Positions 12,001 through 24,244 are shown, counted from the first letter of the stretch. The stretch: 64,000 nt of DNA from Manis javanica (GCF_040802235.1 NC_133166.1:118806991-118870990); one strand, 5' to 3'. Notes: generated by a model not told the origin, from the sequence alone. Numbers and translations are program-made.

Positions 12001-15000
12001 AAAGTGCCACTTTGTGCTTTAATCGGGAGTTGGGCTCGCTAATCACTGACAAGCTGTAGTTCAAGGAGTGCTCATCCCTCTTTCCACATTGTCTGCTAGA
12101 GGAACTTTGTACCCCCCAGACTCCCAGGCCGTGTGAGCATGTTCTTGTCTTGGATTCCACATTAATCAGGCTTAGAGAAGACTATTAAATTGGAGAGAGG
12201 GAACAAGTTCAACCAAGTGACCTGTCAGAGCCACATTCCAGCTGTATACAAACGTGTTTTGAGCACCTGTTGTGCACAGCACCTCACCAGTGTGCTGTGA
12301 TGGCGCTCCTGGTAGTCTGCTCGGAAAGGTAGAGGCTTTGGGCCACTGAAATGTAGTCGGGGTTTCCCAGATCCAAGGCATGTTTTGTACAAGCTTTTGT
12401 TAGGAGTACCTTCTGTCAGCTGTGTGCCGTCTGCTCATTCTGTGGGCAGATCTTTTCTTGGCTTATCTCCCATTTTCTCTTTACCTCTCACTTTCTCTCT
12501 AATCTTCTACTCCTTGTTGTATGTCTCTTCCCCATCCCAATTACCAGTTTTGTTATGTGGATGGAAGAATTGTCATCCATCCTCTACCCTTCCTTCTCTT
12601 CCCCTAACCTGTCCAAAGCACCAAGGCAAAAAGGAAATTTCAAGTGTACAACAGAGTGGAAAAGGTCAACTAGTACCCGTCTAAGGAGAGAGGCCCTGAT
12701 CTCATCAGGGAATGTGGGATTTCAAATCACGTTGAATCCAGCTAAACGTTAGTGAACATATTTCAAAATTCATTTTCTTGTCGGGGTTGCTTGGCATGTA
12801 AAAATAGAAAACAACCCTAAGGATAAATTAAACATGAAGCACTAAAAATTAGGGGATAAAGAACAGTCTTTAACATAGAATTAAGGATAGTATTGCATTC
12901 TGGGTTTATGTCTTTAAGTTGCTTCTGACCTTTTTCTCTGAGACCAAAGAAAGGATAATGGATGATTTATATTCTTTCTCAGTTGCCTGACACCTTCCTC
13001 AGTATGGTATCAGATGACTCTTGCTGAAGGATGAGCTGGTCCCATAAGTATGTGTACAGCCTGAGCAGTAACATTAGCTCTGTTTTGCTCCATAGGAATA
13101 CCTCCACGGGCCCACTCCAGAGATTCTAGTGATTCTACTGATGGACGGGCCACACCGTCTGAGAGCCTTGTACCCTCATCTGCCCGCGTGGATAAGCCCC
13201 CCAGCGTGCTGCCCTACTTCAACCGCCCTCCTTCAGCCCTCCCCCTGATGGGTCTGCCCCCACCACCAATTCCACCCCCACCACCTCTCTCCTCAAGCTT
13301 TGGGGTCCCTCCTCCTCCTCCTGGCATCCACTACCAGCATCTCATGCCCCCTCCTCCTCGATTACCTCCTCATCTTGCTGTACCTCCCCCTGGCGCCATC
13401 CCGCCTGCCCTTCACCTCAACCCAGCCTTCTTCCCCCCACCAAATGCCACAGTGGGGCCTCCACCTGATACTTACATGAAGGCCTCAGCACCCTATAATC
13501 ACCATGGCAGGTGAGGACTGTCTTGTTCCTTTCAGGTCTGAGCCAGGTAGAGTAGGATAGGCAGTGTGTCACGTGTTCTGTCCTCCCTGAGGAAGAACGC
13601 CAGCACTGAATTCTTGTGTTTTCTCTTGTGGAAACTCTTGTTCTAGTGTTGAGGCCCAGGAAATAGTTAACTGCCTGTTAGATGATATTTTTATTTGGTG
13701 TTTTGTTTGTATCTTTACCTCTTTACCCAAACCATGTCCTTTGTATCCCTTTCTAAGGAGCCTGGTTAAATTGACTGCCATACGTGGCTATTAGCAATGC
13801 TGTCAATGCCCAGTACTACTGGTCATACCAAAATCACAAAAATATATGGCTGTCCTTAAAGAGATTATGGTTACCTAAAATGTAAACAGGCTAAGAAGCA
13901 TTTAAGATGTTGTATGGGAGAGCAGAGTTAAATAACAGTACCATGGAGTATGGCAGGGATGAGGGGCATGGGCAAACAGGAATGGTATTGATTCTGTGCA
14001 GCCGAGAATCGGCGCCTCCGCCCTCTACAGTGAGTGAAGCAGAATTTGAAGAGATCATGAAGCGAAACAGAGCAATTTCCAGCAGTGCCATTTCCAAAGC
14101 CGTATCTGGAGCCAGTGCAGGTAATTCCCCCTTACCTTTGCTGCCTTCTTCGTACCTTTAGTTTTTCCATTGTTTTGTCATTTCCGTTGGCAACAAGTGC
14201 AATAAGATAAAGTTGGAGCACTCTGAAATTGTTAAAGAGTGGTACATTTTGAAAAGCAATATGTAACCTCATTTCTTGACTTTCGGGAAGATCCAGTGGT
14301 AGTGTTTATTATTATCCACTATCTAGACCTGCCCCTTGAAAACCAGCTTAGTGCCTAGAACATAAATAAATAACTAGTAACATCTCATTGTGGTATTTAC
14401 TGTAGAGTGAAATCCCTGTCTCATGCAGATCTTGATTTCAGTGGTGGATGAGTGGATCTGTTGTCCATGTAGTGGTTCCAATGCGAAATACAGACCCTGG
14501 GTTTTTAGGATAGATGCCTCAATTAGATGATGGTTTGATATGAAACTGATTACATCTAGGGGACCAGGCAGAGCTGGTGACCTTCATGTAGCCTCTCCTA
14601 GAAGGAGGCAGGTTTGTTGGGTGTCATCTTAAGGCGTAATAAGCCCTTAGAGACAACTCTTGCCCTGCTGTTAGTATTAAGTGGGCAGAACCCAAAACCG
14701 TAATTCTGAGAGCCCTGGGCACAGAATCTTTGGTTCCTAAGAGAGTATGGGAAGTTTCAGTACTGGTCCAAGTTTCACATTATGGTATTAGTCATATTTA
14801 TGTCCTTCCTGTGAATTTCCCACATGAATGTAAATGCAGGCTGTCAGAGCTCCTAAGAAACAAGTGAACTCTAAATATTATCATCTGTTTTCTGTCATTT
14901 CTCATCTGTGGCTGTAAAATTTGAATCCACAGAGTAGGCTAAAGACAGCATATGTAGTCTCTTTGTTCTATCAGGAAATCTTCATTGGCATCTGAGTGAC

Positions 15001-17289
15001 TCAAAAAGTAATCTGTGTTCATTGTAACAAGTCAGACATACAGAAGAGTATAAGAAAATAATGACTATTCTTTCCCACCAGTTCCTTCACATTGAAATGA
15101 TCAGTAATTGAGTTTAGTGTCTCCCTCCCTTTTTGTTGTTCTCATTCCAGTTGTTTAAACCACAGATATTTATTGAATGCCTACAAAATAAGCAAAATTT
15201 CTTTACCCTGGTAGAGCTAACATCCTGGTGCTCCTAGACCACCATAGCATCACAGTTCTCCCATAGCTTCCATTTTGTTCATACTGCTTTGCACAGAGGA
15301 AGCTACCAGTCCTCATCATCCCTGGACCTTTGTCTGGTTTCATGCTTTCCTCACATTATCTTCTGTCCTTAATGCTCTTGACTTAGCTTGGAAAAGCATT
15401 GTGCAGGTACCCACCCTGAGACCACTCTTCTGAGCCAAGCATTATTCACATTTGGGAAATGAAGAGGCTAGTTGTTGATGGCAGTATAATTCAGGATATA
15501 TAAATTACTACATATATATGTTTTCAATATATGTCATATATATGTATACACACATGATTATAGATTAGAAATAATTCAGATTTAGAAGTAATTAGATTAG
15601 AAATAATAAAATGTTTATCAAGTCCTCTATACAAGAACTACCACCAAGATCATCTTTTATAATTTAGTGTCTATCCTCCAGGTATTTTTTTTCTATGCAT
15701 ATAACAGTATATAACTGATTATTTTTACAAAAACAGAATGTAATTTTGTAACTTTCAAGAAATTAATATATTCTGAAAATCTATTATATCAATATATAAT
15801 AATACCTAATGTTTATTGAGCCTTTACTAGGTGCTGGGCACTGTACTAAGGACTTTGCATGGATTACTATGTTTGCATCTCAGGTTTACCTCATGCTTTT
15901 TAATAACTGTGGTATTCTATAGAACTGTGATTATGTGATTTCATGATTTACAGAGCCAGCCCCTACTGAAGGAGCTTTAAATTGTCTCGAATTCTTTGAT
16001 AAAACAAACACTGCTCAAACATTGTTGAACATACATAGTTGTGAAGTGTGAACATTTTTAGAATCACTGGGTCAAAAAGTATGCACAGTTTATTTTAATA
16101 GATATTGTCACATAGCCCTCAGATAAGAATGTACCAGTTTATGCATCCACTACACCACTGGAATGTAGATGCCCACTAGTTTTCTACCTGCCACTTCTGC
16201 CTCATCCATTTTACCATGTGGTTCCCTGGGAGAGCAGGTTACCCTTGGTTGTGTCCTCCTGAGTTCTCTTTTTGGTCCAATTAGTTTACTGCCTTTACTT
16301 ATCCTTGGCCTTTCCTGTCCATCCCCCATCAGGGGATTACAGCGACGCGATTGAGACGCTGCTCACAGCCATTGCTGTTATCAAACAGTCTCGGGTCGCC
16401 AATGATGAGCGTTGCCGGGTCCTCATCTCCTCTCTTAAGGACTGTCTTCATGGCATTGAAGCCAAGTCCTACAGTGTGGGTGCCAGTGGGAGCTCATCCA
16501 GGTGAGTTGATTGCTTCAGCAGCCTGCCAGCCCTGAACAGCACTCTTCCAGGCTGGCAGAGGGCAAAAGGAGCACAGTAAACTTGGCAAGGTCCTATATG
16601 GAAGAGCCAGCCTAGCTCTGATGTCTTTAAGGGGAAGGAATTAAACATTTGCATTAGTAAATGTTGTAATGTCTGGAGTCTGTGCTGGGTGAGGCAGTGG
16701 ACTTATTTAGGAAACAGGAGAGACTGGTACAGTTAAGGACATGGGTTTTGGAGCTATCCATGCTTGGATCTGAATCCCAAGTCTGTTTGTAACTACCTGT
16801 ATGACCTGGAATATGGAAATTAATCAACTTTCCAAGTCCCATTTTTCTCATTTTTAAGAAAGGGGCAGTAATAATACTTGTACAGACCTGTTGTAAAGAT
16901 TAGGTGAGAGAAGCATGTAAAGCTTTTTGCACTGTGCCTGATACAGATGTCAACAAATTTAACTGTTGTTATTTTCCCAAGAAAGACTAGTCCTCAAAGA
17001 GCTAACTTCTCAGACAGTGGGCCCATAATGGAAGAGTAGTTTAGATCAATGCTGGTAGACACCAAAACACAGCTGTCTTGGAAAGAATGTGGTGGGCCAA
17101 CTGAGGCTGAAGGATCTTTCTAATAGGAAAAGACATCGGTCCCGAGAGAGGTCACCTAGCCGGTCCCGTGAGAGCAGTAGAAGGCACCGGGACCTGCTTC
17201 ATAATGAAGATCGGCATGATGATTATTTTCAAGACCGGAACCGGGAGCATGAGAGACACCGGGACAGGGAACGGGACCGGCACCACTGA
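2991..17289 (+). CDS. CPSF7: CPSF7, cleavage and polyadenylation specificity factor subunit 7 (CFIm59)
   Basis: Eight coding exons (2991-3044, 8628-8846, 9646-9749, 10106-10278, 13096-13510, 14002-14120, 16333-16501, 17127-17289) join to 1416 nt, giving 471 aa, the recalled human length. The protein is the larger subunit of cleavage factor Im. It binds NUDT21 and RNA around UGUA sites to guide poly(A) site choice in the nucleus. The order is: acidic N-terminus; an RRM at roughly residues 80-160 with RNP2-like VYVGSF and RNP1-like SKGYAEVVV; a proline-rich centre (about 205-320); a conserved helical region (about 350-410); and a C-terminal RS/RE/RD-rich tail ending DRHH. The RS tail is typical of SR-like splicing and 3'-processing proteins. 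All junctions are GT-AG and in frame. Confidence 0.97.
3832..3856. repeat. Perfect 9-bp inverted repeat (hairpin)
   Basis: ACTCTTGAG, a 7-nt spacer, then CTCAAGAGT. It is preceded by a second small palindrome, GTTCAGTTCTGAAC (3820-3833). It lies within a CPSF7 intron and no function is known. Confidence 0.6.
7538..7876 (-). mobile_element. MLT1-type LTR (ERVL-MaLR), antisense
   Basis: The segment starts TGTTAGCTTGGGCTGC and ends CTGTAACA. Its interior matches the reverse complement of the MLT1 LTR consensus (tract near AAATTTATTTCTCACAGTTC). It is an old solo LTR with deletions and carries no coding capacity. Confidence 0.8.
8628..8846 (+). CDS. CPSF7: CPSF7 coding exon 2
   Basis: Acceptor CCTTAG at 8622-8627 and donor TGG|GTGAGC. 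The 73 codons run from DPEFNN to VYVGSFSW, covering the acidic and proline/serine linker and the first beta strand of the RRM (RNP2-like VYVGSF). Phase 0 at both ends. Confidence 0.95.
9646..9749 (+). CDS. CPSF7: CPSF7 coding exon 3 (RRM core)
   Basis: Acceptor CCCCAG, 104 nt, ending AAAGG|GTGAGG. It encodes [20 protein letters not shown] and then ENRANGQSK, the helix 1 to beta 2-3 part of the RRM. The glycine codon is split with the next exon. Confidence 0.95.
10106..10278 (+). CDS. CPSF7: CPSF7 coding exon 4 with two in-frame 5' splice sites
   Basis: It starts G|TATGCTGAGGTG after TGAAG and completes the RRM (GYAEVVV ... [18 protein letters not shown]). Two donors are visible: C|GTGAGT after 10251 and GGGG|GTACGT after 10278. 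They are 27 nt apart and in the same phase. Use of the distal donor adds the residues around ECVRVPRGG. This matches the recalled human 471 aa and 462 aa isoforms. Confidence 0.93.
10430..10600 (+). repeat. MIR SINE relic
   Basis: Contains the MIR core-like TGTGACCTTGGGCAAGTCAC followed by a typical diverged right part. It lies in the intron after CPSF7 coding exon 4. Confidence 0.75.
10968..11070 (+). other. CPSF7: Candidate alternative terminal exon of CPSF7
   Basis: A branch-like TACTAAT (near 10945-10951), a short pyrimidine run and AACTAG precede an open stretch. In the phase of the upstream exon it reads SPTGKRMR and then TGA (10994-10996). AATAAA follows at 11052-11057, with GT-rich sequence downstream. 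Splicing from either exon 4 donor would stay in frame and give an RRM-only protein of about 180-190 aa lacking the proline-rich and RS regions. No transcript evidence is available, and it could be a chance array of signals. Confidence 0.35.
13096..13510 (+). CDS. CPSF7: CPSF7 coding exon 5 (proline-rich domain)
   Basis: Acceptor CATAG, 415 nt, donor GGCAG|GTGAGG. It encodes [13 protein letters not shown], then long proline runs with interspersed PPPGIHYQH and PPPPRLPPH-like segments. The low-complexity region mediates protein contacts in CFIm subunits. Phase 2 to phase 2. Confidence 0.95.
14002..14120 (+). CDS. CPSF7: CPSF7 coding exon 6
   Basis: Acceptor GTGCAG at 13996-14001 and donor GCAG|GTAATT. 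It encodes [20 protein letters not shown] followed by [20 protein letters not shown]. The conserved acidic/basic stretch is shared with CPSF6. Confidence 0.95.
15795..15895 (-). repeat. MIR SINE fragment, antisense
   Basis: Resembles the reverse complement of the MIR 3' half: TTTATTGAGCCTTTACTAGG, then GCTGGGCACTGTACTAAGGA. Confidence 0.65.
15930..16165. repeat. Old LINE-like fragment
   Basis: Resembles a widespread mammalian LINE 3' segment (AAACACTGCTCAAACATTG, TCACTGGGTCAAAAAGTATG). A longer copy lies at 27490-28330. Family and orientation were not resolved. Confidence 0.5.
16333..16501 (+). CDS. CPSF7: CPSF7 coding exon 7
   Basis: Acceptor CCATCAG and donor TCCAG|GTGAGT. It encodes [20 protein letters not shown] and then the [19 protein letters not shown] region, the conserved helical segment before the RS tail. 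Confidence 0.95.
16740..16975 (+). repeat. MIR SINE relic
   Basis: A diverged full-length-like MIR: ATGACCTGGAATATGG core, TTTTCTCATTTTTAAGAAAG, and AACTGTTGTTATT at the 3' end. Located in the last coding intron of CPSF7. Confidence 0.65.
17127..17289 (+). CDS. CPSF7: CPSF7 last coding exon (RS/RE/RD tail)
   Basis: Acceptor AATAG, then G|AAAAGACATCGG. It encodes [19 protein letters not shown] and an [10 protein letters not shown] end, stop TGA at 17287-17289. Two donors follow the stop: AAAG|GTGGGA (17294) and GCAG|GTGATC (17325). Both lie under 50 nt past the stop, so splicing to the 3'UTR exon should not trigger nonsense-mediated decay. Confidence 0.96.
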
Positions 17290-17325
17290 GAAAGGTGGGA
17301 CAAAGCCCCATTCCTGGCCTGGCAG

Positions 17326-20300
17326 GTGATCTTCTATGAAGGAAAAATTACCGATAGTGATGATTTCTCTTTTTAAAGCCTGTCTTTTGACTTAGGTGTC
17401 TGAAAATTTAGAAAGGCAGATTTCCTGTGTGATGAGTCTCACCCTGAGAGAGACCTGAGATTAAGCTGGTCTTGCTTGTCACTTGACTGCCTTGACCTGG
17501 TATCTGAGACACCGTACACAGGGTGAAGAGCACAGGGTCTGCAGGCAGATGCCAGAGTGGAAGCCCAACTCCTCCAGCCATATGAGTTTGTGTGCCTCCA
17601 TTTGCTCACTTGTAAATGTCTCACTGAATTGTTGAGTGTTCAGTGAGGTGATCCATCTAGAGCATTTAGCATTCATGGCACCTGTCACATGATAACGTCT
17701 CAATAAATGGTAGCCTTTGTTATCACTACTGTTATATTTTAATCCCACCAAACTACCAAGTAAAAAATAAGGAAAACTGACCAAGACAGAAAAGTAAGAC
17801 CATTACCTGCTTATTAGTTTCCAGTGTGCAACATTAATGATTCTAAGAACAAATGTCTTAGTAGAAACATTTTGCAAATCAGGGTACTTTAGTCAGGAGA
17901 AAGCAGATCTGAAAAAAAGTTTATTTAATAACTTAAGAGAGCATGTGGAAGATACATCAGTGGAAGGATGTATTTGTTTTGGGGAAAAAACAGTGAAGTG
18001 ATTTTTTGTGTTTTAAGCAAAACAGAAGCAGGAGAGATGGGGGGGTACAGGGTATATATTCACTCAGGTAACTGAAAAGTTGGGTTGGGCTTGGTTGGAT
18101 CCAGAGGCTCCGGCTGTGTCATCAGGACTTAATCACTGCACATCTCTCAGCTGTGCTTTTTCTGTTGTTTTCATTCTGACAGGGTCTGTATTGGGCAGGG
18201 GTGGGGGGAGCATGTAGTTTCAGGTCACATCCCACCAGCTTAGCAATCCCAACTGAAAGAAAGCTTCCAGCAAAGATTGTTTCTAGTATGTAATCATGAG
18301 TGTGTCTCCTCTGTTTCTGTGGAGATCTGTAAAGGAGTCTAGACTCTGGTTAGGTGGCCTGTTGGTGGTTGCTGGAGGCAGTTGCATGGCCCAGGTGACT
18401 GGGTTTCTCTTCAGTGCTGTGGTTTCACATCAAGCACACTGTGAAGCTGTCCTTCCTTGCTTTTTGGCCAGTTTGGTTGGCCTGAAGTAATGGTAATTAG
18501 AAAGGAGGGTGAGGAGTAGGAACAGTTCTGTTTGGTATCTTTGGGGTAGCTAGATGGATGACTGATGAAGAAACCCGCCATCACCTGAGTGCCTGTAGTT
18601 CACTAGCAATACCTGGATTATAAACAGTTGGAAAATGGCAGTGTTTTGCCTAGTGACAGCCTACTAACCAACAAAGAGTCTTGTTATGTTCGGCTAATGC
18701 CCTCTACCATGTCATTTGGCAGCATCTGCCATTAACTTAAGCAGAGTTATACCTGGGAATTCTTTTCGTCATCTTCTGTAGGGGGAGAATACATGAGAAA
18801 ATGAAAAGTTACTAACTTGTTTTGCTGGCCTCTTCCCTGTTCTTAAACCACTCATTTAATCCACAAAATCTTAACACCACCACTGAAATCTAGGATAATC
18901 CACATAAAATTAACAGTTAGGCTGTGGGTTCTACATACTTCTAGACTCTGCAGGAGTTCTGAGAGGTCTCCACATATGCTCCAGAAAAGCAGACCCTAGG
19001 GAAGGTGGAGCCTACCAACAGCTAGCAGTCCCACCCCGGCAGGAGGGCGCGCAGTGGAGGAAGGCTTTGCTCTGGTCCCAGCTTCTCTAACAGCCGCATT
19101 TCCGGTTTCTTGTTTGAGGTAGCACAGTTGCCAGTGTTGCTTGTGGGTCCAGCTTCCCTCCCTCCCTAATACTGCAGCCCATGATGTGTGTCCTTTAGAC
19201 ATCACTAGAATCAAAGTGGCCCCTGGAGGTGTTACTTGGTCTGTGCAGAGCATCTTCAATTTAGTTAGAACACATTCCTCATAGCCATTTGACAGAGAAA
19301 TTGTGAGATCCGCTGATCAGCACGTCGGGGATTGAACATCTGAACCTGAGACTTTAGCCATCATTTTGTTTCTTCCACCTGTAAAATGGGACTTTGTCTT
19401 CCATAATGAGGATGATTCAATTTGGGTAACTCAAAAATCCTGTAACCTGCAGTTCCCAGAAAACAGTCATCTGGCCTGTGACAAGATGAGGGAAATGAAC
19501 TCTGATGCAGGTTTCCCAATTCCCTGTTTTTCCTAGTTACCCTTAGATATCTTGGTCATTCCTTCCAAATAATTAGCCCAAAAGGACTGAATCAGACACC
19601 CACAAAATGTCTCATAAGATGTCTTAATTCCTTCTGCAGTTTACCAAGTTGTAACTTAGAGATTTCATGTTGGAGAGAGAGTACATTTATCTTGAGAACT
19701 TGGCAAGCTCTGTGTACAGTACCTTTTAGTTGGAAATAGTGGTATGACAGGCGTCCCGAGAGCAAAAAAATGTGTTCCGTCTAGGGCTGCAGTGCAGCTG
19801 CCTCCGGTCTTGTCCTATTATTAGGTGATCTGGCGCTTTGACTTCTTGTAGTCCTTGGCCCTTTTCTCATTATAGGGTGTTTTCCTACTTGAAATAGTCT
19901 TTCTCACCTCATTCCTGTCCTGCTGGTCCAATGAAAATTGAGCATTCTATTCAATTCTGAGCCAATGCAAAGATTCAGAAACCCGGTGGCATGAAATTGA
20001 GAAGGCAATGAAGGCCTCAGTTTCCCTTATACAAAAGGGGACAGACATCTGTCTGTGTAGGTATTTAGAGAAGGCAGAAGCCATAACAGACTGTGAGGAT
20101 CCCAAGCTGAAATAGTACCACTTCATAGTGAGAAGAATCAGGCAGTTTGTAGATGTGTTTTAACTTGGACAGCTCCTCCAGGTTACAGAAGTACATAAAT
20201 AAAGGGTGAGCATTTGTGTGTTAGGCTGTGTTGCCAGTGTGGGCATTAGTATATATCCTTAGCCTGAATATAATCCCCCTTTCTTCTTCTAACTAGTAAT

Positions 20301-21262
20301 TCTGTTTTATGTGGTCAGATTGACAGGCCACCCCCACAGATTGATACTGTAACACTGGAACAAGGGTTGAGCTACTAGCAACCTTAAGTTTGATAGAGAT
20401 GTGACAAGTGGCTTAACATAGTCTTACTATTGGCAGTTCTTAACTGTGCTAATTAGGTTTCTTGGATGGTGACTACTGATCATTTTATTTCCATTTTCTG
20501 CTTTCCTGGCCAGATCACTCCTGCATGGTGTTAGTATGCTGCTTGGTCCCTCACCAACAGCTGTCATCTGGGGAAAAACTTAAAATCTCCAGTTTTACTA
20601 CAACTTAGAATCTCTCTGGCTCACTGTGCGTGCACACACATTTCTTATAAGAACTGTGTACCTGTAAGAACACTGAAATCCGTTTTAACCAGGGCTTCTT
20701 TAAAAGAAAAAAAGTTTAGGAGTTTCCTGTGTAAGTACATGCCCCTGCTAGGGTCTTTTGGGTGTATGGGGGTTAATGGATTTTCTTACGTACCACTTGT
20801 TCTCTTACCGTTGTACCCTCCCATTTCCAGATTTTACCCCCCTCCCCTTAAGGTAAGCTATGACTTACTCAAAATAGATTTTCTGAAACAGTATTTAAAC
20901 TCCCATGTTCCCTTATACTAACTTTTCTTGAAATGTTGTAGTTTCCATACTTTTCTAGCCAGTCAGCCAAATTGCTTTGAGACCTCATTTCATTCTCTCT
21001 CACACTGACCGTAAAGTAAGATGTCACTGCTTTTTTCTCTCTGCTCACTGCAGCTTCTCCAACCACTGCCTCGCCACTCACAGGGCCAGACACTGCCAGA
21101 CAATCCTGCTTGCTTTCTTTTGCTCTCCCAGGCTTGCATTCTGTCTACATCTCCTACTTCATATGTTGTAACTTTAGAAAATGCCAGTGTAACTCATATA
21201 AGCCCATTAATGAGACAGTAACCTCTAATTTGTGTTTTCTTTTCTGATGTTCTCAATTGCAG
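17326..21262 (+). other. Intron within the CPSF7 3'UTR
   Basis: About 3.9 kb between the stop-codon exon and the 3'UTR exon. It contains a sense MIR (17535-17745). The rest shows no recognised gene or RNA. Confidence 0.65.
17535..17745 (+). repeat. MIR SINE relic
   Basis: MIR-like sequence ending in CTCAATAAATGGTAGCC and a TTGTTATCAC tail. Confidence 0.7.
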
Positions 21263-23295
21263 GAGTCTGGTTGGAAGCAAATTTTTTTTAATGGACTTGC
21301 ATCTCCTCACCTTGATCCAGGACTAAAGGACGGAGGCCGTTCCACCCCTTCCCCTTCCTCCAAACCCCTAACCCTCCCAAGACACCCAGGAGTACCCTCT
21401 GCCCTACAGGATTGAAGACTGCCTGGCAGCCCTCCCAGTTCCACACCTCCCGTTTGCCAGGGGAAAGAACCTAAAGACTCTGTGGTTGGGAGGGGTGGCA
21501 GACAGGAAGAACACATTCAGGCCCCTGGTCTCCAGACAGAGTGGTGCTTTGTCCAAGGAAACATGAGTTTCTGATTTTCCAGGAGCACATCAGTGGTGAG
21601 GCTGATGGGAAGACTTCCTTCCCAAAGACAGTGGATGCTCCACATGAGATCTTGGAGTGACTGGGGGTGCCAGAGTATGCCCAGAGTCCTGCCCTCAGCA
21701 CTAGGTCCGATGGGGCCAAGAGGGTCCAAAGCCCTTGCTAACGTACAACTTCTTTAGCTCCTCTGCCTTTCCAGCCCTTTGAGGAGGGACCATGAGAACA
21801 GAAATTACCTTATGAAAAGCTTCTCCTCTTCTTTTCACCTTTACATATTGATGATTTGTTTCCCTGACCTCCCAGAGGGCTGAACCGTTCCAACTCCCTG
21901 CTGCCCAGCCTCCTCAGTGGGCTTGCGCCCCCTAAGCAGAGAAGGCCCACAAGGTTGAGTTCTGGTGGGGAGCCTGGCAGAGCCAGTTACCACCCTCTGC
22001 TGCTTCGTGCTTGGTTGCCTCTTGCAATAACCAGCTCTACTGGGTATTCCTTTCCCTGGGGCTTTTCCATTTCACATGTGGAGACCTTCCCCCAACAGGG
22101 CTGCTTCCTTGTTTTAGAGGAAGGTACTGCCATTGGGAGATTGGGACATGGGACCTCAGCAGTGAGGAACCCTCGTGAAGTACCGGGAGGAGTGGGGAAG
22201 GCGGCAAGTCGGGCAGGATACAGCCTGCTTCCAGACTTCTCTTCGTCAGGTTTGATGTAAGCATGGGCTTGCAGCCCCCAGGTACATACTTTTACTCAAC
22301 TGTGGGATAACCTAGCACTAGTAGGGAGGTAAAGTCACAAATTTGGTGTCTTTCCACCTTTTGACTATTGACTTAATAGCTCCCCTCACTCTGAGGGTTC
22401 TTCTGTCCTCTGATAAAGAGCAAGGAAGAAGTGGAGCCTAGCTTGAATGAGCTCAGCTCAGACTCCGGGGGCCATTTTCTACACAGGCAAATGGAATTGC
22501 TTTTCCCATGACATCCAAATTGTGATGTGGTTGCTGCTGAAGGAAGATGCAGCAACATAGTCCCATAGTACCCACGGGGTGATGGATGCAACCTCTGTGT
22601 GCATCTATAGGACACTTGACATCTAACATGAGAAGAGACGTGGCATGTGAGATGAGACTTGGTACGTGAGATGTAGGGTCACTGGAGACCCTCCCGACTC
22701 AGAGGGGAGAGACTGAGTTGAACTGAACCCTTCCTCTGTCCCTTGCACGTTTCTGACATGCCCTCAATTGGTCACTGAGGGAGTACCCCCCAGGGTTGGA
22801 GAGGCACATTCCCTTGGGGCAGAGGCTGCAGGTTTGTAGCTTTTTTTCCCTGTCCCCCAACCCTGTCCCCACCTCTACTTCAGGACATGGCACCCACCCA
22901 ACCGGCCAAGTGTTAAGTTGATGTGCTTATCCTCAAGAGCGGCTCCAGGGGTGTTTTTGAAATGTAGAGAAAACCAAGTAAGGTGACAGCTTAAGGAAAA
23001 AAAACAATACCAGAAAAGTTTACCCAGAGAAGCTTTTTTTCTCCCCATTTTTGTTTTGTTTTTACTCAATGACACAATTTTTAGTTTTATTTCCTGATAG
23101 CAAAAGGAAAAAAAAAAAACCCTCAAAAAGGCCAAGGCCCCGTCCCCCTGTTGTCGGTGATTTGTCTGTCTTTCTGATAGGTTGAAAATTGTGTAATAAA
23201 CTTGATGACGCTGTCAATCTTTTATACTGCATTGTATTTTTTTCCTTTTGTAACAAAATATTTTTAAATAATAAATGGGGTGTGAGCTGTTTGAT
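21263..23295 (+). other. CPSF7: CPSF7 3'UTR exon
   Basis: Acceptor CAATTGCAG at 21254-21262, followed by GAGTCTGGTTGGAAGC, recalled as CPSF7 3'UTR sequence. The exon has no convincing ORF. It ends near the AATAAA signals at 23195-23200 and 23270-23275. The acceptor and linkage to the coding exons are inferred. Confidence 0.75.
23270..23275 (+). terminator. CPSF7 distal poly(A) signal
   Basis: AATAAA in an A/T-rich tract, followed by GT-rich GGGGTGTGAGCTGTTTG. A proximal AATAAA sits at 23195-23200. Confidence 0.75.
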
Positions 23296-23599
23296 GGATT
23301 CTGCATTGAATAGATGTGTCGAGGTGTCTGGGCATGGGCATGGGCTGACACAGAGGCTGCGGGATCACAGTGAGACCGAGTGCTAAGCTGGAGGTGTATG
23401 TTGGCTTGTGTTGCCTGAGGTACACCTAGGAGACCTCTAGTGCAAGCCTCTGGCGCTCCCTGAGATTGAGCTTCTTTCCTTAGCCATCTCAACAGCCTAG
23501 TTAATTCCAAGGCATCCTTTACCCTTCAAGATAGCTTTATTCTTAGAATAATGCCCCACCTTAAACAGTTCAGTTCAGTATAAGTTCAGAAAGGGAAGA

Positions 23600-23790
23600 C
23601 TCCTCTGCTAGGAGTGTGAGGATAATGCTAGTGCCTATTTCCACCATCTGTCTAATCATGGATGAGCAACATACTCTGTCTCTTCATCTGTACAATGGAA
23701 ATGATAGCTGCTGGGTCTTCCACACAGGGATTTTTAAAGAATCAGTTAACAAAGGTGAAGGTTTCGTAAGTAGAGTTGCTATCTAAATAT
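23600..23790 (+). repeat. MIR SINE relic
   Basis: MIR-like CTTCATCTGTACAATGGAAA followed by a diverged 3' part. Confidence 0.6.
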
Positions 23791-24244
23791 GAGGAAGTAC
23801 AGATCAGAAAGCAGAATGTTGTGGGGTGATCCTGATATTCCAGAAAGCTTATAGCTCTTTAAAAAGCCAGGAGGATGAGAGGAGTTACATGATAGAAGAA
23901 CCAGAGGCCAGGTGACAATGTGTGTGGGGACCAGTAAAGGCAAGATGAGTGTAAAAACTAGTAACCTCTAGTAGAAAGGACATTTCCAGAGGGCCTCTGA
24001 TGATGTGAAACTTGAATGGAAAAAGTAGATGGAGTGCCTCTCAGAATTTAACCAGTGTTCTCAGGTCAAGTCCATGGTCACCTGCATCTCCATTATATGC
24101 CGTACTTGCTAAAAATGCCAATTTCTATGCTGCATCCATCTCTGTCAAGTGTGAAAACCTTTTATGCCCAGGTGACTTTCACGTAAAGTGTGAGGACTGC
24201 TAGTTTACAGAAATAAGTAACTTTCTTCAACCTCATCTAGGAGC

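Larger units (their letters stand above)
10279..13095 (+). other. CPSF7 intron after coding exon 4
   Basis: A 2.8 kb intron. It holds a GGT-rich simple tract near 10370-10398, a MIR relic and the candidate terminal exon at 10968-11070. Nothing further was recognised between about 11100 and 13080. Confidence 0.75.
14121..16332 (+). other. CPSF7 intron after coding exon 6
   Basis: A 2.2 kb intron with an AT-rich tract (about 15485-15560), an antisense MIR fragment (15795-15895) and an old LINE-like stretch (15930-16165). No exon-like feature was seen. Confidence 0.7.
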
